From: Anticarsia gemmatalis
Lineage: Eukaryota > Arthropoda > Insecta > Lepidoptera > Erebidae
Assembly (NCBI RefSeq): GCF_050436995.1
Contig: NC_134745.1
Location: 2,356,001 to 2,420,000, forward strand
Direction: 5' to 3'
DNA length: 64,000 bases
Shown here: positions 44,756 to 57,500 of the stretch, one piece after another
How the letters are laid out: each line of letters opens with the position of its first letter
Position numbering within the stretch: position 1 is the first letter of the stretch
The notes under the pieces: generated by a model
The model's database searches: none
What the model was told of the DNA's origin: nothing
What the model saw: the letters and a program-made list of their open reading frames with translations, nothing else
Position numbers and translations under genes: made by a program

Positions 44756-47014
44756 CTACTGAGTTTAAAATAAGGAAATTGATATTTAAATGACATTTTT
44801 TGTCTGTTTAGTGATAGCTCATTGTGATTATTTTTAAATAAAGTTTTTATTAGTACGTATAACTAGATACGTGAATGTATTAGCAAAAAAATGTGAGAAA
44901 CGAAATAAATAAATTGTAAATACATGACATTTTTTATTATTAGCCATACTATAACCTCATAAGAAAAGAAAATAATTATTTCCGCATATATGACTTCTAA
45001 AAAGTTGTATTATTTATGCAAAAAATTTGACTCAATAAAAAAAAACTAGACTTATTGTCAAAATATGATACCAAGGTCTTTATCACGACAAATAACAAAG
45101 TGATACTGAGAAACCTAAAACGATTGATGTTATCAGCTTGTAAATGCAATTCAATGTAATTTCGTAGACAACGCTTACGTCATTATAATGCACAAACAAA
45201 ACAGTCTAATCAGGCTGACCTACAGCTTTACCTGTTCTTATTCTCAGAGTTCTATTACAGACGCTAATTAGATGATTTAATTTATTATACACGGTGAATT
45301 TTCCGCTGAAAACTCAGGGAAGCCCGCGACGTAATGTCTCATTTTTAATGTAATTTATTTTATAAATAAAAAATAACCACAATTAGGTACATTTATACCT
45401 ATTTTGCTATGTATTATATTTTTATGGTTTTTGTCTGCTTAAGGCTGCTGTAGTAGAGTAAAAATGTGTTTTTCATGACAAGTGTTATCCACTGAATTTA
45501 TAAATTTATTTGTCTAGAATTCTGGATATATTGGAACGTATGATAAACATATTATTCACACCGTATGTACAACTAAAAATTAAGAACAATAGGGATGATG
45601 ACCTTTTACATATCAAAATTCCGGAACTTATAGAATGGTCACAGTATATGTCTCATATCTGAGGCGTTTCTCGGGTATCAGGGGAGCCGGATACAACGAC
45701 TAGCCCTGACTCTTGTTCATACCAGGACCTTATGAGCTGTACAGAAAACGCCATACACGTAGCTGAATACTGGGTTGGCAGTGTATAGCAAGAGAAAGTG
45801 TCATATACTATTTTAAGTTTTAATACTTTAATTTGTTTGCCATCGACACGCTAAGAAGAAGAAGAAGGGGAGCCGGGAGCAGCTGGTCCAGGTGGCGGTT
45901 TTATTGTAACGTGTTATCTGATACCACACTTTTCATACACCTTCCGATATAACAGGGATGATGTTACTTTATGTTAAACAATAACATAGGTAGTGTTTTA
46001 TAAGAATTAATGTAAGAGGCTCCGTTTTATTAAACAAATCACTGTTCCACAGCCTGGCCAGGGGCCCCTCCCGATCGAGAAAGGAAAAAAAATTAAAATA
46101 ATTAAAACACTTCACAATTTGCTGTCTAGATACGACTACGTGACGAAGCGTCGTTAAGTATATAAACACACCTGTATACATATACAACATGTACATTAGG
46201 TACCTACATTTTAGTAGACGCTAACTATTATTTTGATAAATGTTCAACCGATCACTATTATATAATTCGATTCACTTGAACTAACGATAAAAACTAACAC
46301 AAACAAAGATCTATACTTAGAAAATCACCCATTCCATTTACTTAGTACTCCTTCTGAGAAAATCTTTTTATTTCCATACACTTTATTGATTTTGACAAAT
46401 GCTTTTTTGCTACTAACTTGTCAGTGTTTGCGAGAAGTAAAGGTTAAATAAAAAACGTACATCTATCAACAATAATTTATTAGATCTACGCACAACTTAC
46501 TTTTTCTACATTTATTTAACTTAACGCTGATTTTTCCATCGTCAAATAACTTTGTTCAAAGCATAAAGTCGGTGTTTTGACATAGCAAGTAAAAGGAAAC
46601 TTCCAAAACAGTTATTCTTATACGCTGAATCAAGTTACATAACGCTGGAAAATACAGCCTTTACATGAATAACTATCACAACCTTATATGTATAGAGCTT
46701 AGTAGTAAATTAGGTGGTTTCTTAACTACGGCGGATTGCGGACTTCTGAAAATACATCTGTAACAAATTATAAAAGTTATTGAGGTTTAAATCGTTATCA
46801 GTGAAGGAATCAGGGTGCAACCGGGGAATCCAAAGAATCTGTTATGGTCCTTTTACTAAGTTTTCAAAGAAGAAATCAACTAGTAACTACATTAGGCATT
46901 TTCGTCGTAAAAGGACGCACGTTTGAGCTAGCATTGTAAAGGAATCGTAAAATAAATAATCTCCACGTCAAGCGAAGCTCTAAGACTATCTTTTTCAAAA
47001 AGTGCGGCGTGCAT
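44756..47014. other. Intergenic, no supported gene
   Basis: AT-rich sequence between two convergent cluster genes. The right end may contain the 3' UTR exon of the minus-strand gene at 47108-47716. Confidence 0.45.
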
Positions 47015-47107
47015 CCTGAAAAAAATTGCTAGAATCAAAGTAAACATAGTATTTTAATATTTAATTTACTTAGTTTTATAGAGTCTTACCTTGAACTAAG
47101 TATCTAA

Positions 47108-47716
47108 TTATCCCGATATACTTCCACCGCTGGAACTGGCGCTGGCCGTAGCTTTAGACTGGCTGTAGGATTGAGTGTGAGGGTAAGTGCCGCCTCCGAA
47201 CCCATGGCCTGGGAAGCCATGGGCGCCGTAACCACCGTGACCACCGCCATAGCCACCGTGACCGAAGTCGTAGCCGTGTCTTTTCACACGCTCTCCTGGG
47301 AATTAAATATTAAGTTACAAAATTTTACAAAAGCCTGTGGAAATTGCTCCTACGTTATGTTAATTTTTTTTTAATGCAATTATAGATTCAAATGAGTCTT
47401 ATCTCACAAAATAGGAAAGATCAAAAAAATAAAAAAAATCTGCGCTTGCAAATTCGGAATTAGAGACGATTTATTTTTAATTCAACCCATAGGTATATTA
47501 TATATAGGTACTGTGCCTAAATGATTTTATTTTCCCTTCATAGGTGGTCAAATAATATCAACTGAAAATAAGTCTGTCGCTCGTCGATAACTCCAAACAA
47601 ATGTTACGGATCTCAAAAATATTTAAAACAGCAAAAACCAGACCTCTGCTCGGTGCAGCGACGCAGGAAGCGGCGATGAGAGCCGAAGCGAATAAAATAA
47701 ACACTAATCTGACCAT
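47108..47716 (-). CDS. Small secreted Gly/His/Tyr-rich protein (86 aa)
   Basis: Exon 1 (47716-47644) encodes the signal peptide MVRLVFILFASALIAASCVA followed by A-P-S-R, with donor G|GTCTGG in phase 1. Exon 2 (47295-47108) follows CCCAG and begins G-E-R-V-K-R-H-G-Y-D-F-G, the cluster motif with an extra His. Then come G-H-G-G-Y-G-G-G-H-G-G-Y repeats, H-G-F-P-G-H-G-F, and a tail S-Q-S-K-A-T-A-S-A-S-S-S-G-G-S-I-S-G. After the stop there is a strong donor CAAG|GTAAGA (47090/47089) and a likely acceptor TTTTTTTCAG before 47015. A third, untranslated exon is therefore likely, echoing the three-exon plan of the genes at 37535 and 43264. It is the only cluster member on the minus strand. Possible roles are a matrix or silk-coating component, or a furin-processed Gly-rich defence peptide; the sequence does not decide. 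Confidence 0.88.
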
Positions 47717-47765
47717 CTTGTTACTTGCTCTGGACAACTGCGACCATTCCTACAATACTACATCG

Positions 47766-47772
47766 TTTTATA
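47766..47772 (-). promoter_or_regulatory. TATA box of the 47108-47716 gene
   Basis: TATAAAA on the minus strand lies 50-56 nt upstream of the ATG, matching the spacing seen in other cluster genes. Confidence 0.65.
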
Positions 47773-49124
47773 CACCACCCATACCATTGTTTGAAACGAA
47801 TAATCATCCTGTTTTGTTCATGCAAATCGTGAAATTCTCAGTGTCATCATTTTTTGTTTGGGGTGACAAACGAAATTTACCGCACGAGTAGAATTGTACA
47901 CCAGGTCAATGGGATTTCCTCTAATTGGATTTTGTTTATCGGAAATAATGACATCAGTGAACATCTGTTTATGTTGTTAGAATTCCGATAGTGTCCATTA
48001 TTAAAATTTGGTACATTCCGGGAGGTCCCGGAAATATGAAACCTCATTGAAACTGTTACGTAGTGCTCTACGAAGTCACTAGAAGCAGTTATTAATGTTT
48101 CGCAAAATGTAAATTCCTGTTTAAGTTCTTCAGCACATTCTAAAGATATGTTACTATTGCTAAGTAACAGATTGGTAGCTAAATATGACTCTTGCCTATC
48201 ACTCCATGTAAGTATTTGTACTGACGACACTGCGGTGTTCGTAAGTACCCAAGTGTCATATATAATAATATGTATAGTTTAGTACGTAAACCTAGATAAG
48301 AAGTTAGTTACCTTAAACATTTTAGCTTCTTAAAAAATAGCTTGGACTTTTGGGCAGTCTCAGTATATCGGCATCTAGGTCGTTGGTTCCCAGCAGGGGC
48401 TATACCGCCTCTGAGTGGGCGCTAGTGCTTTTCGAGTGGTAGTAAGTCGAAAGTATAACAAGTAAAAATAACAAAAGATAATAAAAAAATGGCTTTACTA
48501 TTATGTCAAAGGGGGTTAAGAATCTGTGATTTGGATTATTTCTTAGTTATCAAAAACTGCAGCTCACTAAGGTTAATCCTAATAATTCATTCTTCCACAC
48601 ATCCTGGTGGAAAAACCCCCATTCACGTTTTACTTATATTGTAAACATCGCCCAACATATGTCGAGCTTCGCCTACTATACCAGTGTTATTATTATTATG
48701 ATGTAATACTCCAATCCTCGCGCATTAAGCTCAGATCGTTCTAAAAATTATATTATCCAACGGCTAAACTTAATCGATTTAGTTTTTGTTACTACGAATT
48801 AACAATAGACAAAAACCTGTAATTTTGTAAGACCTTATTTTTGTTTCTGGATATAAAGGATCTTGTTAATAACCGTATTGATTAAAGATGGATCGATAGT
48901 CAGTTATTAGCGTTCGAAGTAATTAGGATTATAGGATTAGATGTGGTCATTTTGATTTGTTTGTAAACAACTTTTTCGTCATGATGTTTAGAACTATGTA
49001 TATAGCAAAATAAATAAGTATCATTTGACAACTCACACACGGTCATTTGATTCCAAACTAAACAGAGCTTGTACTATGGTTGCCAAATGACTGATTAACA
49101 TACTTATATACTTCTTAATACATG
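47773..49124. other. Intergenic, no supported gene
   Basis: It is the upstream flank of the minus-strand Gly/His/Tyr gene and AT-rich DNA. Nothing else is recognised. Confidence 0.5.
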
Positions 49125-49245
49125 CTTATACAGATACATTAACATCCAGGCACAGAACAAATACTCGTGCTCATCACACAAAGATCTGCCCCGGGTGGGA
49201 TTCGAACCCACCACACGCGACGCTACGGTATATACTCGGTGTTTG
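49125..49245 (-). repeat. tRNA-derived SINE-like fragment
   Basis: The minus strand carries GTGGGTTCGAATCCCACCCG, a B-box/T-arm sequence, followed by GGGGCAGATCTTTGTGTGAT and GAGCACGAGTATTTG. This is the arrangement of a common lepidopteran SINE. It does not fold as a complete tRNA. Confidence 0.6.
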
Positions 49246-49421
49246 ATCAAAATCATCTTTTAGCTACTTACTTCTGATAAAATTGAGATGGTATTTTGTC
49301 GGTTTGCATCAGTATTTATGTAATGTATGTTTACTACTTGGCACTTGTATGCACAATAGTTAATAACTGACTTGAGGATTCGAATAATCCTTTATACCTA
49401 CTAGATTAAAAACCTGATTCT

Positions 49422-50151
49422 GTACCGCGATTCTGTACAACTATCGAGTATCCACTATCGACTCGCTATCGAAAAATTTTGTATGAAAAATTGATCAGCG
49501 CCCCTAGCGGATTTTCGCAACAACTATGTTCTTCAATGGCGCCATTTTCCACCAAACATTAAAATAAAATAAAACTAAATAAATATTTTTTTTTTGCTAG
49601 AGCGCACTAAGGGGCAATTTGAAATTCGAATTTCGAAATAAAATATTCTTTCCATTTTTAATTTTAATAAATTATTTAAATATTCTATATTAGATAATTT
49701 TAGGAAGGCGAGGCCAACGAGGCTGAAAAGGTATTGTCTCCTTTGCCTGCTTCAACGTAGAAAAAAAAGACGCTGATTCTTTTTTTGTGTTGATAATGTT
49801 TCGTTGAACAACATTAATTATGATATTTTTATATTTTTGATTTATTTTTACTAATACCGTTTAAAGTAGACTATAATTATTATTCATGAGAATAAATACG
49901 TTTCATGATTATTTTTTATCCACTATATAATATATTTAAAATTAGTTTATACACAATTATTACCAAAAAATTTTGTTTAAAGAACAAATTTTCAGAACGA
50001 ATCTTTTTCTCACTTTAAATGTCAAGTTTTCGATACTCGATAGGTCGCGATTCTCTGCCGGATTGCTGCCGGTTTTCTAACGAGTAGCTCGATAGCAATG
50101 TATGGTATTCGATAGCGTGACGTTAGTATCGAATGTACAGAATCGAGGTAC
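49422..50151. mobile_element. 730-bp inverted-repeat DNA element related to the 4.2-5.1 kb MITEs
   Basis: The termini are GTACCGCGATTCTGTAC and, in reverse complement, GTACCTCGATTCTGTAC. Inside, CTATCGA-type motifs recur towards both ends, and GATCAGCGCCCCTAGCGG near the left end echoes the GCGCTGATC core of the small copies. The AT-rich centre has no coding frame. Confidence 0.6.
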
Positions 50152-53100
50152 TGGTTGTGATTTCATCTGGTTGTCATTCAAGTAGTCATCTTCTTTTTTT
50201 AACTGTTCTATGTTGGTAGTTATGCTTTCGTATATTGATAGGAAGTAAGGGTTCAAACATAAAAAACATCAATTTGTATCTCAATAATTTTTATTTACAA
50301 ATAATTAAAAAATATGTGATCCGACGTCACAATAACAAATCTACACTGTACTTATAATCAAATACAAGGTTGTAAACGTGTGTACTCATCTGTACCGAAG
50401 ACGGACTTTATTTAAAAAAATAATTCCTGTATAAAAAAACTGCATGTACAGTCATGTACAAAAACTTTTATCAACTCACTATAATGTGCGTTAAGCAGAC
50501 TTTATATCGAAAATCAATTGTGATGTAGAAGTATACAGTTGTATAATTGAGGTTAATAGGTAAATAACGATAATTCGTGGCACGTAAATATAATAAATTC
50601 AATAACTTCATTAATTCCATCAGATAAATATGTATGCACAAGCATCCAAGTATACGGTTATAGACTTTTATAAATCTAAAATCCAGAGGTATTATTCTCT
50701 AAAACTAAAACGTAGACTAGTAAAATTGTGTTCACTATTACGAAGAGAAGTTTACAATTTATAAATCTTAATTGTATTTAGTAAAATTACAGCAACAAAC
50801 AACAAATTTAGCTAAAAGCTACCACTGAGAAGTGAAGTAAATTGTAACTACGACAGTACATATACTTATATAAACATTCATATACATAATGTATTTATGT
50901 ACTACAGATAGATGCTATCGAGCGTATTGTTACGTACATTTTTAAGAAACAAACTTAGCCGAAGGAAACGTTTAAAAGATGCAACCAATCACAGACGTTC
51001 TTGCGTGTATAGCTTTAACAAAAAACGCTTTGAAAAGTTTCGTGTTAAATTCTTAAGTATGTGCATAGAATCTCGTTTCTTTCAGCCGAGTTTTATATTA
51101 AACACCGTACCCCATTCCCATAAATATTTTAGCTAAATATAAATGACAAATCAATACGAAAAAGCTCATTCAAAACTTCCAAATGCTTTGATCCTTTACT
51201 TAAATCCATTCGTGATATTTATTTAAATGATATAACAATAATTTAAGATAAAATATCTTGAAATTTATACATTCATGATTATATTTTTTACATTTCTCTA
51301 AGCAGTTTTTCACTCGCCTGTACGCTGTGATTCAGTGCACCAATCTTATCAAAAAGAATAGTTATTTATATTCACTAGAAATTGCAATTAGTAATTTTAC
51401 TAATATATATAAGACAGTTAAAATAATTTGCTTAAATATTGCAAATATTAAATATAAGATTATAGTTAATAAATATAAAAGATTGCACGATATTAATGCA
51501 CGATTTAAAGTTAAGGAACAATAATAGGAGACATAGTCCTCAGTGATGTAATTTTAGTAAAAACTCATTGTGATTTAAGACACCCATAATTTTCAAAAAA
51601 TAAACAAACAATTATAATTAATCAGTATCAAAAACATTTTTTTTATATAGACGGACATTGAAACTACTTATATTCTCAACAAACCTATTTTTTAAGTTGC
51701 AACACCAAATCTAAGAGCTCAGGTTTCGTTGTCACTCTGTGTGTTCGTTCGAAATTAGAACCGATTATTGCACTTAAAAATATAACTAACTCTCAAAATA
51801 TGATTTATTAAGTAGATTAATGGATTTCATGCCCTTTTGGCTTTGATAGGACACAATACTAATTTTATAAAACTTGGAATACACACAATACGAAATGGAA
51901 TAGAAGCTTTCTAAAGATATATTCATTCAGAAACTCACAAGCTTGCTTTCGTGTAGTTTTAAAGCAAAAATAATCTTAACAGTTTGGAAATAAGAGCACT
52001 ACTTAATAGCATATGTATTCCAAGTTTAATGTGTTCTACCAAACCAGATCTATATTGTAATATGCTACGTTACAACATCACAGTTTACGTAAATAAAATA
52101 ACTGCACTAGTAAAAAATAGCTGCACCCGCCTCGGATCTCTCTTTCGCACATATGACGAAAGATATAAAAGCGAGTGAGATGCAGCTATCTTCTCCCAGC
52201 GGAATAGTAAACAGTAAGAACATTATCCAACGAAATTATCGTAATAACCGCTATACTAATTTCACTAAATAGTTTTACACTCGCCCAGCCTTTTTTATCG
52301 AATATTTAATATACTCTATAAAGCTATGGTCTTTCGCTAAAATACGAGGCACATAATATCAGACCAAATGGAATATTGTTTTAAAAAAATAATATCATAG
52401 ACTCGAGAATATAGAAAAGACGGCGGCACATGAGTGGAGCGAAGAATGATTTTAATGTAAAAGTAAGTTGCCATACAACCTTATGAAAATAAATATATAA
52501 TATAATAAAAAAATGCGTATTAGATATAATAACGACAGACCTTAGCAAAAGAGAAGTATTATTTAAAGAGAAACAATCGATTACATACAAATAAAAGACA
52601 ACGACATTACTCTAGTTAAAAATGCTTAGATTAAATTTAAATTTAATGTGATTACAATGTGTTTAATTCATTTAATATTATTTACAAAGGTTTTTAGTAA
52701 GTAATAATTTGTTGCGAAAAAAATATTTTACTAAAACTAATATAAACGTCTAATCACTAGCCATGTAAATCGCAATAATCGAAATTAATGTAACGCGTAA
52801 AAAACATTGTATTATAAATACTCAAAATATTGAAATTTCCGCCCTCTCGACTTAAAAACCAAAGTTTCCTTTTTCCACTTCCGACTAAACCATTTCTACT
52901 AATCAAAAAATCACTATTCCAAACGTGCAATGCGAGTCGGGTTTCTGCATTTTAAACAAAAAAAAATCAAATCCAAATGAAAATATGCATTATGACAATA
53001 ACCTTTTACTTAATATAACGATACTCGGAAGACAAGTACTCTGTTTCCTAGGAAATTCTTCAAAAAGTAAATTTAAACTACACTGCCCAACTTGCAATAT

Positions 53101-54560
53101 TTGAGTTTCTATAACACAATGTGATCAGCATACGTAACTCAGTCCCATATAACGTTAAACTATGTGATCTTATATCAAGTGATGTATAAAGCGTGTATGG
53201 GACTGACGAGAAGAACAGCTCGGAAGAATCTCTTACTGAAGTGTGGCTTAGTTAATTCATTAATTACTCATGCAAACGTCATGAGTTCATTGTGATGATT
53301 TTGTAGAGGACGCTAGTTAACCGCAAGTTTTATACCATATAACGACAGTTATGGTAATGTAACCGTTGAATACCTACTAGATAAAGATTCAATAAAGCCC
53401 CCAACAAAAGTTTCGGAGAGTGTTGAAGACCGCTTTACTGATTTATTTAATAAAATGTTTGATGATACACGAGTTGACTGGTTATCGCTAAAGAGCAAAT
53501 ACCACACTTCAGTAAGAATAAGATGTCTATTTGAAAAAGTATAATTAAATTATATATTATTTACAACGCTAGCCATATATTGGCTCTACAAGTTTTATAC
53601 AGCTGTATAATTTGGTATATCAAACACTTGCTCCCAAATCGTTCATATATTATATCATTTTATTATGTATATTTATTATGCCTGAAACCAGTATTTTTTG
53701 TTTTATTATGTTTATAAAATTGAGCATATACTTATACAGTAAAATAACTAGTGTATAAAATGCACAGATACAAAATAAAATGCACATAATAAAACTATTT
53801 CATTGTTCAGTCATAGATGTCGCTATAAAAACCGTTATAGTTCAAATAACACTGGTATTCCACTAATAAAAAAGAGGAAAAAAATAGCGAAAAAATCTAA
53901 TAAATAACCAAAATATTGGTGTTTTTTTGTAAATTATAATTGTATATACAAATAGTATCTAAATTTTGTCCTAATACAAAACGCATGCACTGTCCTTTTT
54001 TCTATTAATATGGCTCATAATGGCGGTTCAGCCGATTTCATACAACGAATATAGTTAACATACATACTGGCCGACGCACTGCGAAGCGACATCGAGAACA
54101 TTCAACACTCACTACTATTCAAATACCCCTAAATACACTTCGCCACAAGAAATAGCATACTATGACGTCACTAGACAACCAACTACGTGATATTCCTACC
54201 CACCGATATAAGGATATAAGGACGTGCAAATATGTACACTATTTCTTCTGATTAAGGTACACTTTCCTTAAGACTCTTCATTGAAATTCACTGGATGATA
54301 CCGAACATGATTCGCGGTCCAAGATTGTGACGTCATGATAACACGACCGATTCCATCGTGCAGGTTACAACGAGGTTCTAAGCTACTTATCCGTTCAAAT
54401 TCCGATCCCAATATCTAATCGTAGCACAGGATTTAACTAGGTTACGTGGTCACTGGGCTTACGATATACGTCCAAACATAGAAATAACGCATGTATGACG
54501 TCACAGTGGTGTATAGTCCGTACGTGTCACTTAGAAGTGCGACTCGTGTATGGTGTGTTG
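50152..54560. other. AT-rich region, probably partly 3' UTR of the OATP gene
   Basis: No coding frame is supported. Minus-strand AATAAA hexamers at about 53,701-53,706, at about 53,671 and further left could end the transporter transcript. The nearest would give a 3' UTR of about 860 nt. The true end cannot be decided from the sequence. Confidence 0.4.
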
Positions 54561-57500
54561 TCAGAGCTGCGTGTCGCCGGGGGGCGAGAGGGGGGACAGC
54601 GGAGAGAGCGGCGCGGGGGGCGCGGGCGCGGGGAGAGCTCGCGCCGCGAACGGTTCGGCGTCGGGGGGACACACGTCCGCGGGGTTCATGTCGATGCGCC
54701 CCGCCTTGCTCCACACCAGCATGTCCATTACGAACGCTAGGAACATTAGTGTTGCTGACAGACCTGCAACAATAACGTACATAGTTATATTTTGTGTCTC
54801 AAATAAGAACAAAGATGCGGGCAAGTAAAGAAAGAGATATAGAAGAGGAATGCAGTGTTGCTATTCTTATCTCTTCGTGTAATGAGATAAACTTCACACA
54901 ATCGGATGGGGCAACAACGCTTTTGCCGTCTGGATTCCAAATGCAGATTCATCACAGTCTTTCGAATCAGGGATTAGGATCTCCATTTTCAATTATTCAA
55001 ATATTTAGCTACTCCCGGTCAGCGTGGACTTTTCAATGTTCATAATGTAAAGTGTGTGTGTACCTAGATAGAAGTGTCGGAAGCTGTCGCTGTCGTAGCT
55101 GACGCAAGCCCCGAGCACGCCGCACAGCGCGTCCCGCGCGAGGCACGCGGCGTCCACGGCGGCGCCGAACACGATGGGGCACGGCACGTTGCCGAACACG
55201 CCGATCGCGAACTGGATCACGCCCATCGCCATCGCCTTGTCTGAACATCACAACTCCAATATTAGCCATACAAATATTATACTATTCTTGTGCCATAGCA
55301 TCTGCAATACAGATTTTCTACTGTCTGTAATACTGAGTATCGATGGGGGAGGGGCTAGGGGCGCTTACAAGTAGCCAGTTGTCGAAAATTGTAAGTAATA
55401 GGAAAATACTTGTTCGCTAAGTTATCACCATGCGTTAAGAACAGGTACGAATTAACACAGTAACATCAAAACTTAGTCACTTTTATCCAAAATAGGCATT
55501 ACTTAAATAAGCAGTAATTAAAGGCAAAAAATCAAACGAAATCTTGCGCTCTAATTTGAATTGAACCTAACCAATCACAAAATACGTAAGCAGTCAAAAT
55601 AATATAATTTATAAAATATTTACATACCTTTTTTATCCGTACATCGTATAATCAGCAGTACAGCGCCGACCTCTCCAGTCGCATGTACAAACATAATAGC
55701 AGCGAACACCGCTATAAACGTGTAGATCTGGTTGCAAGGACCTCCGCACTCGCCGCTCACTGCGAAGCCCAGGCTGCTGGACAACATGTCGTCCGATGTG
55801 TTGGATAGTGTGTAGCGGTCAAGGCTGGGAAGGGGCAGAAGAAGAATATTTATGAATTTGGGAAACTTACTGATGAATAATATAATTTATCTGAAGTACA
55901 TGTAATGTGTAGTTTTATGGATTGGTAGAAAAACAGTTTTAGAATTGTTTTTTTACTATTTGCTAAAATAGAAATCGAGTCTGATTAAAAGGAATTATAT
56001 CTATGAATCTTTTGAGATTGATTCATAAACAGACAATGATTATAAATAACAGACGTATTATATCGTAAAATAGAGTTACCAAATTCTGTTATTTCATTTA
56101 GACTATACTGTAAACGTATACGCGTATACGGCCGTGCACGTGTACGCACGTAATGTTCCAAAAAAAGTAATCACTTAAATAATACGAGTAAAAACATTAC
56201 AATAAAGTTATCAGTAGCTAAAACAATACTGACGTGTTGAAAGCCTTGTCTCCCTTGAGCGAGCCGTCGATACAGGAACAGTTGTAGTACACCCATGTAC
56301 TGTTGTCTAACTGATGACTGCTCAGACAACCCGCCTGGCATGGAGATAGGTACGTGTAGGAATCCTGAAACACAAAGATTAAAATGCCTTGTAAGATGAT
56401 AGCTAAATAAACCATTGAAAGGGGAGACCTCGTTCAGTCGCTGAACAAAACAGAGACTGTATAATAAAGTTACCTGCCTCTAACGTGAGTCTGTTACGGC
56501 AGAGTCTAGAAATGCTATTTTCAAACTTGAAATTGGGAACTTCACTTGGCCTCATACAAGAAAAGAGAAGCAGCATTCCTTACTTTAATAATAACAAACA
56601 CCAATATAGCATTAATTTAACCCAGTTATGTTCTCCTCTCGAAATGAGCGAGGGGCGAGTACGAGTTGGGGACTTTGCACACCTTAAAGAATTTTCAGGT
56701 GTGCAAGGTTGCTTCACGATGTTTTCCTTCAATGATTCAACAAGAGTTAACTATTTCTTATGTAGTCACAATAAAATTCGTAAGCAAATTCAAGCTTACC
56801 TGTCCACAAACAGGGTTGAAAGGTACATCGGTACACTCGCAGCCCCTGCTGCACTCCACCACGCTGTTGGCGATGGTTCCGTCGATCCGCAAGTAATTCT
56901 CCTCCGGGCAGCTCACGAACATCAACACTATCATGCCTGAAACACGGACACACACACTGTTAATATCTTTAAAATATAAAATCTTGGCAACAAAAGTCTA
57001 ATCTTTGTAGCAAACTTTAAGTGGACAAACATTACTTTATAGAACCTGGCGTGTTGATGCCTGATGTAAAAAACTTAGGAAAATGTTCTATTTAGGTTTG
57101 GTATTGCTACAAATTATAGGTGGGAAATTAAACTCTCTTTCACTCTCTCTTCCATGCTATGAATCCCATATGGTCAGGGTCAGGCTTCCCGATCTTTCTC
57201 CTTCACTCTGTCCTAGACATCGTCTTCGAACACCTCACAATTAAACGACTCTTAATATAAACTTTTAACTTTCCATTCGATAGTAATTATGGCTGCTTGG
57301 TGTTATAAACTTAATAACTTCATATATCAGATATGTCACGAAAGATAGCTCTTACTCCGATCCCAAGAAACCACATAATTAAAATTGAAGATTAATTAGA
57401 ATTTTGTTAAGTTTTCTTTTACCCTTTATTATATGTTGTAAAGAATCTTACCGGCACTATACATAGCGGCACTGGCTGCAGTCCACGCGGCCACTTGCTT

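Noticed and set aside
49190..49215. GTGGGTTCGAATCCCACC on the minus strand as a functional tRNA gene
   Set aside because: Only the T-arm is present. No acceptor or anticodon stem can be formed, so it is a SINE-type fragment. The same holds for the B box near 29,260.
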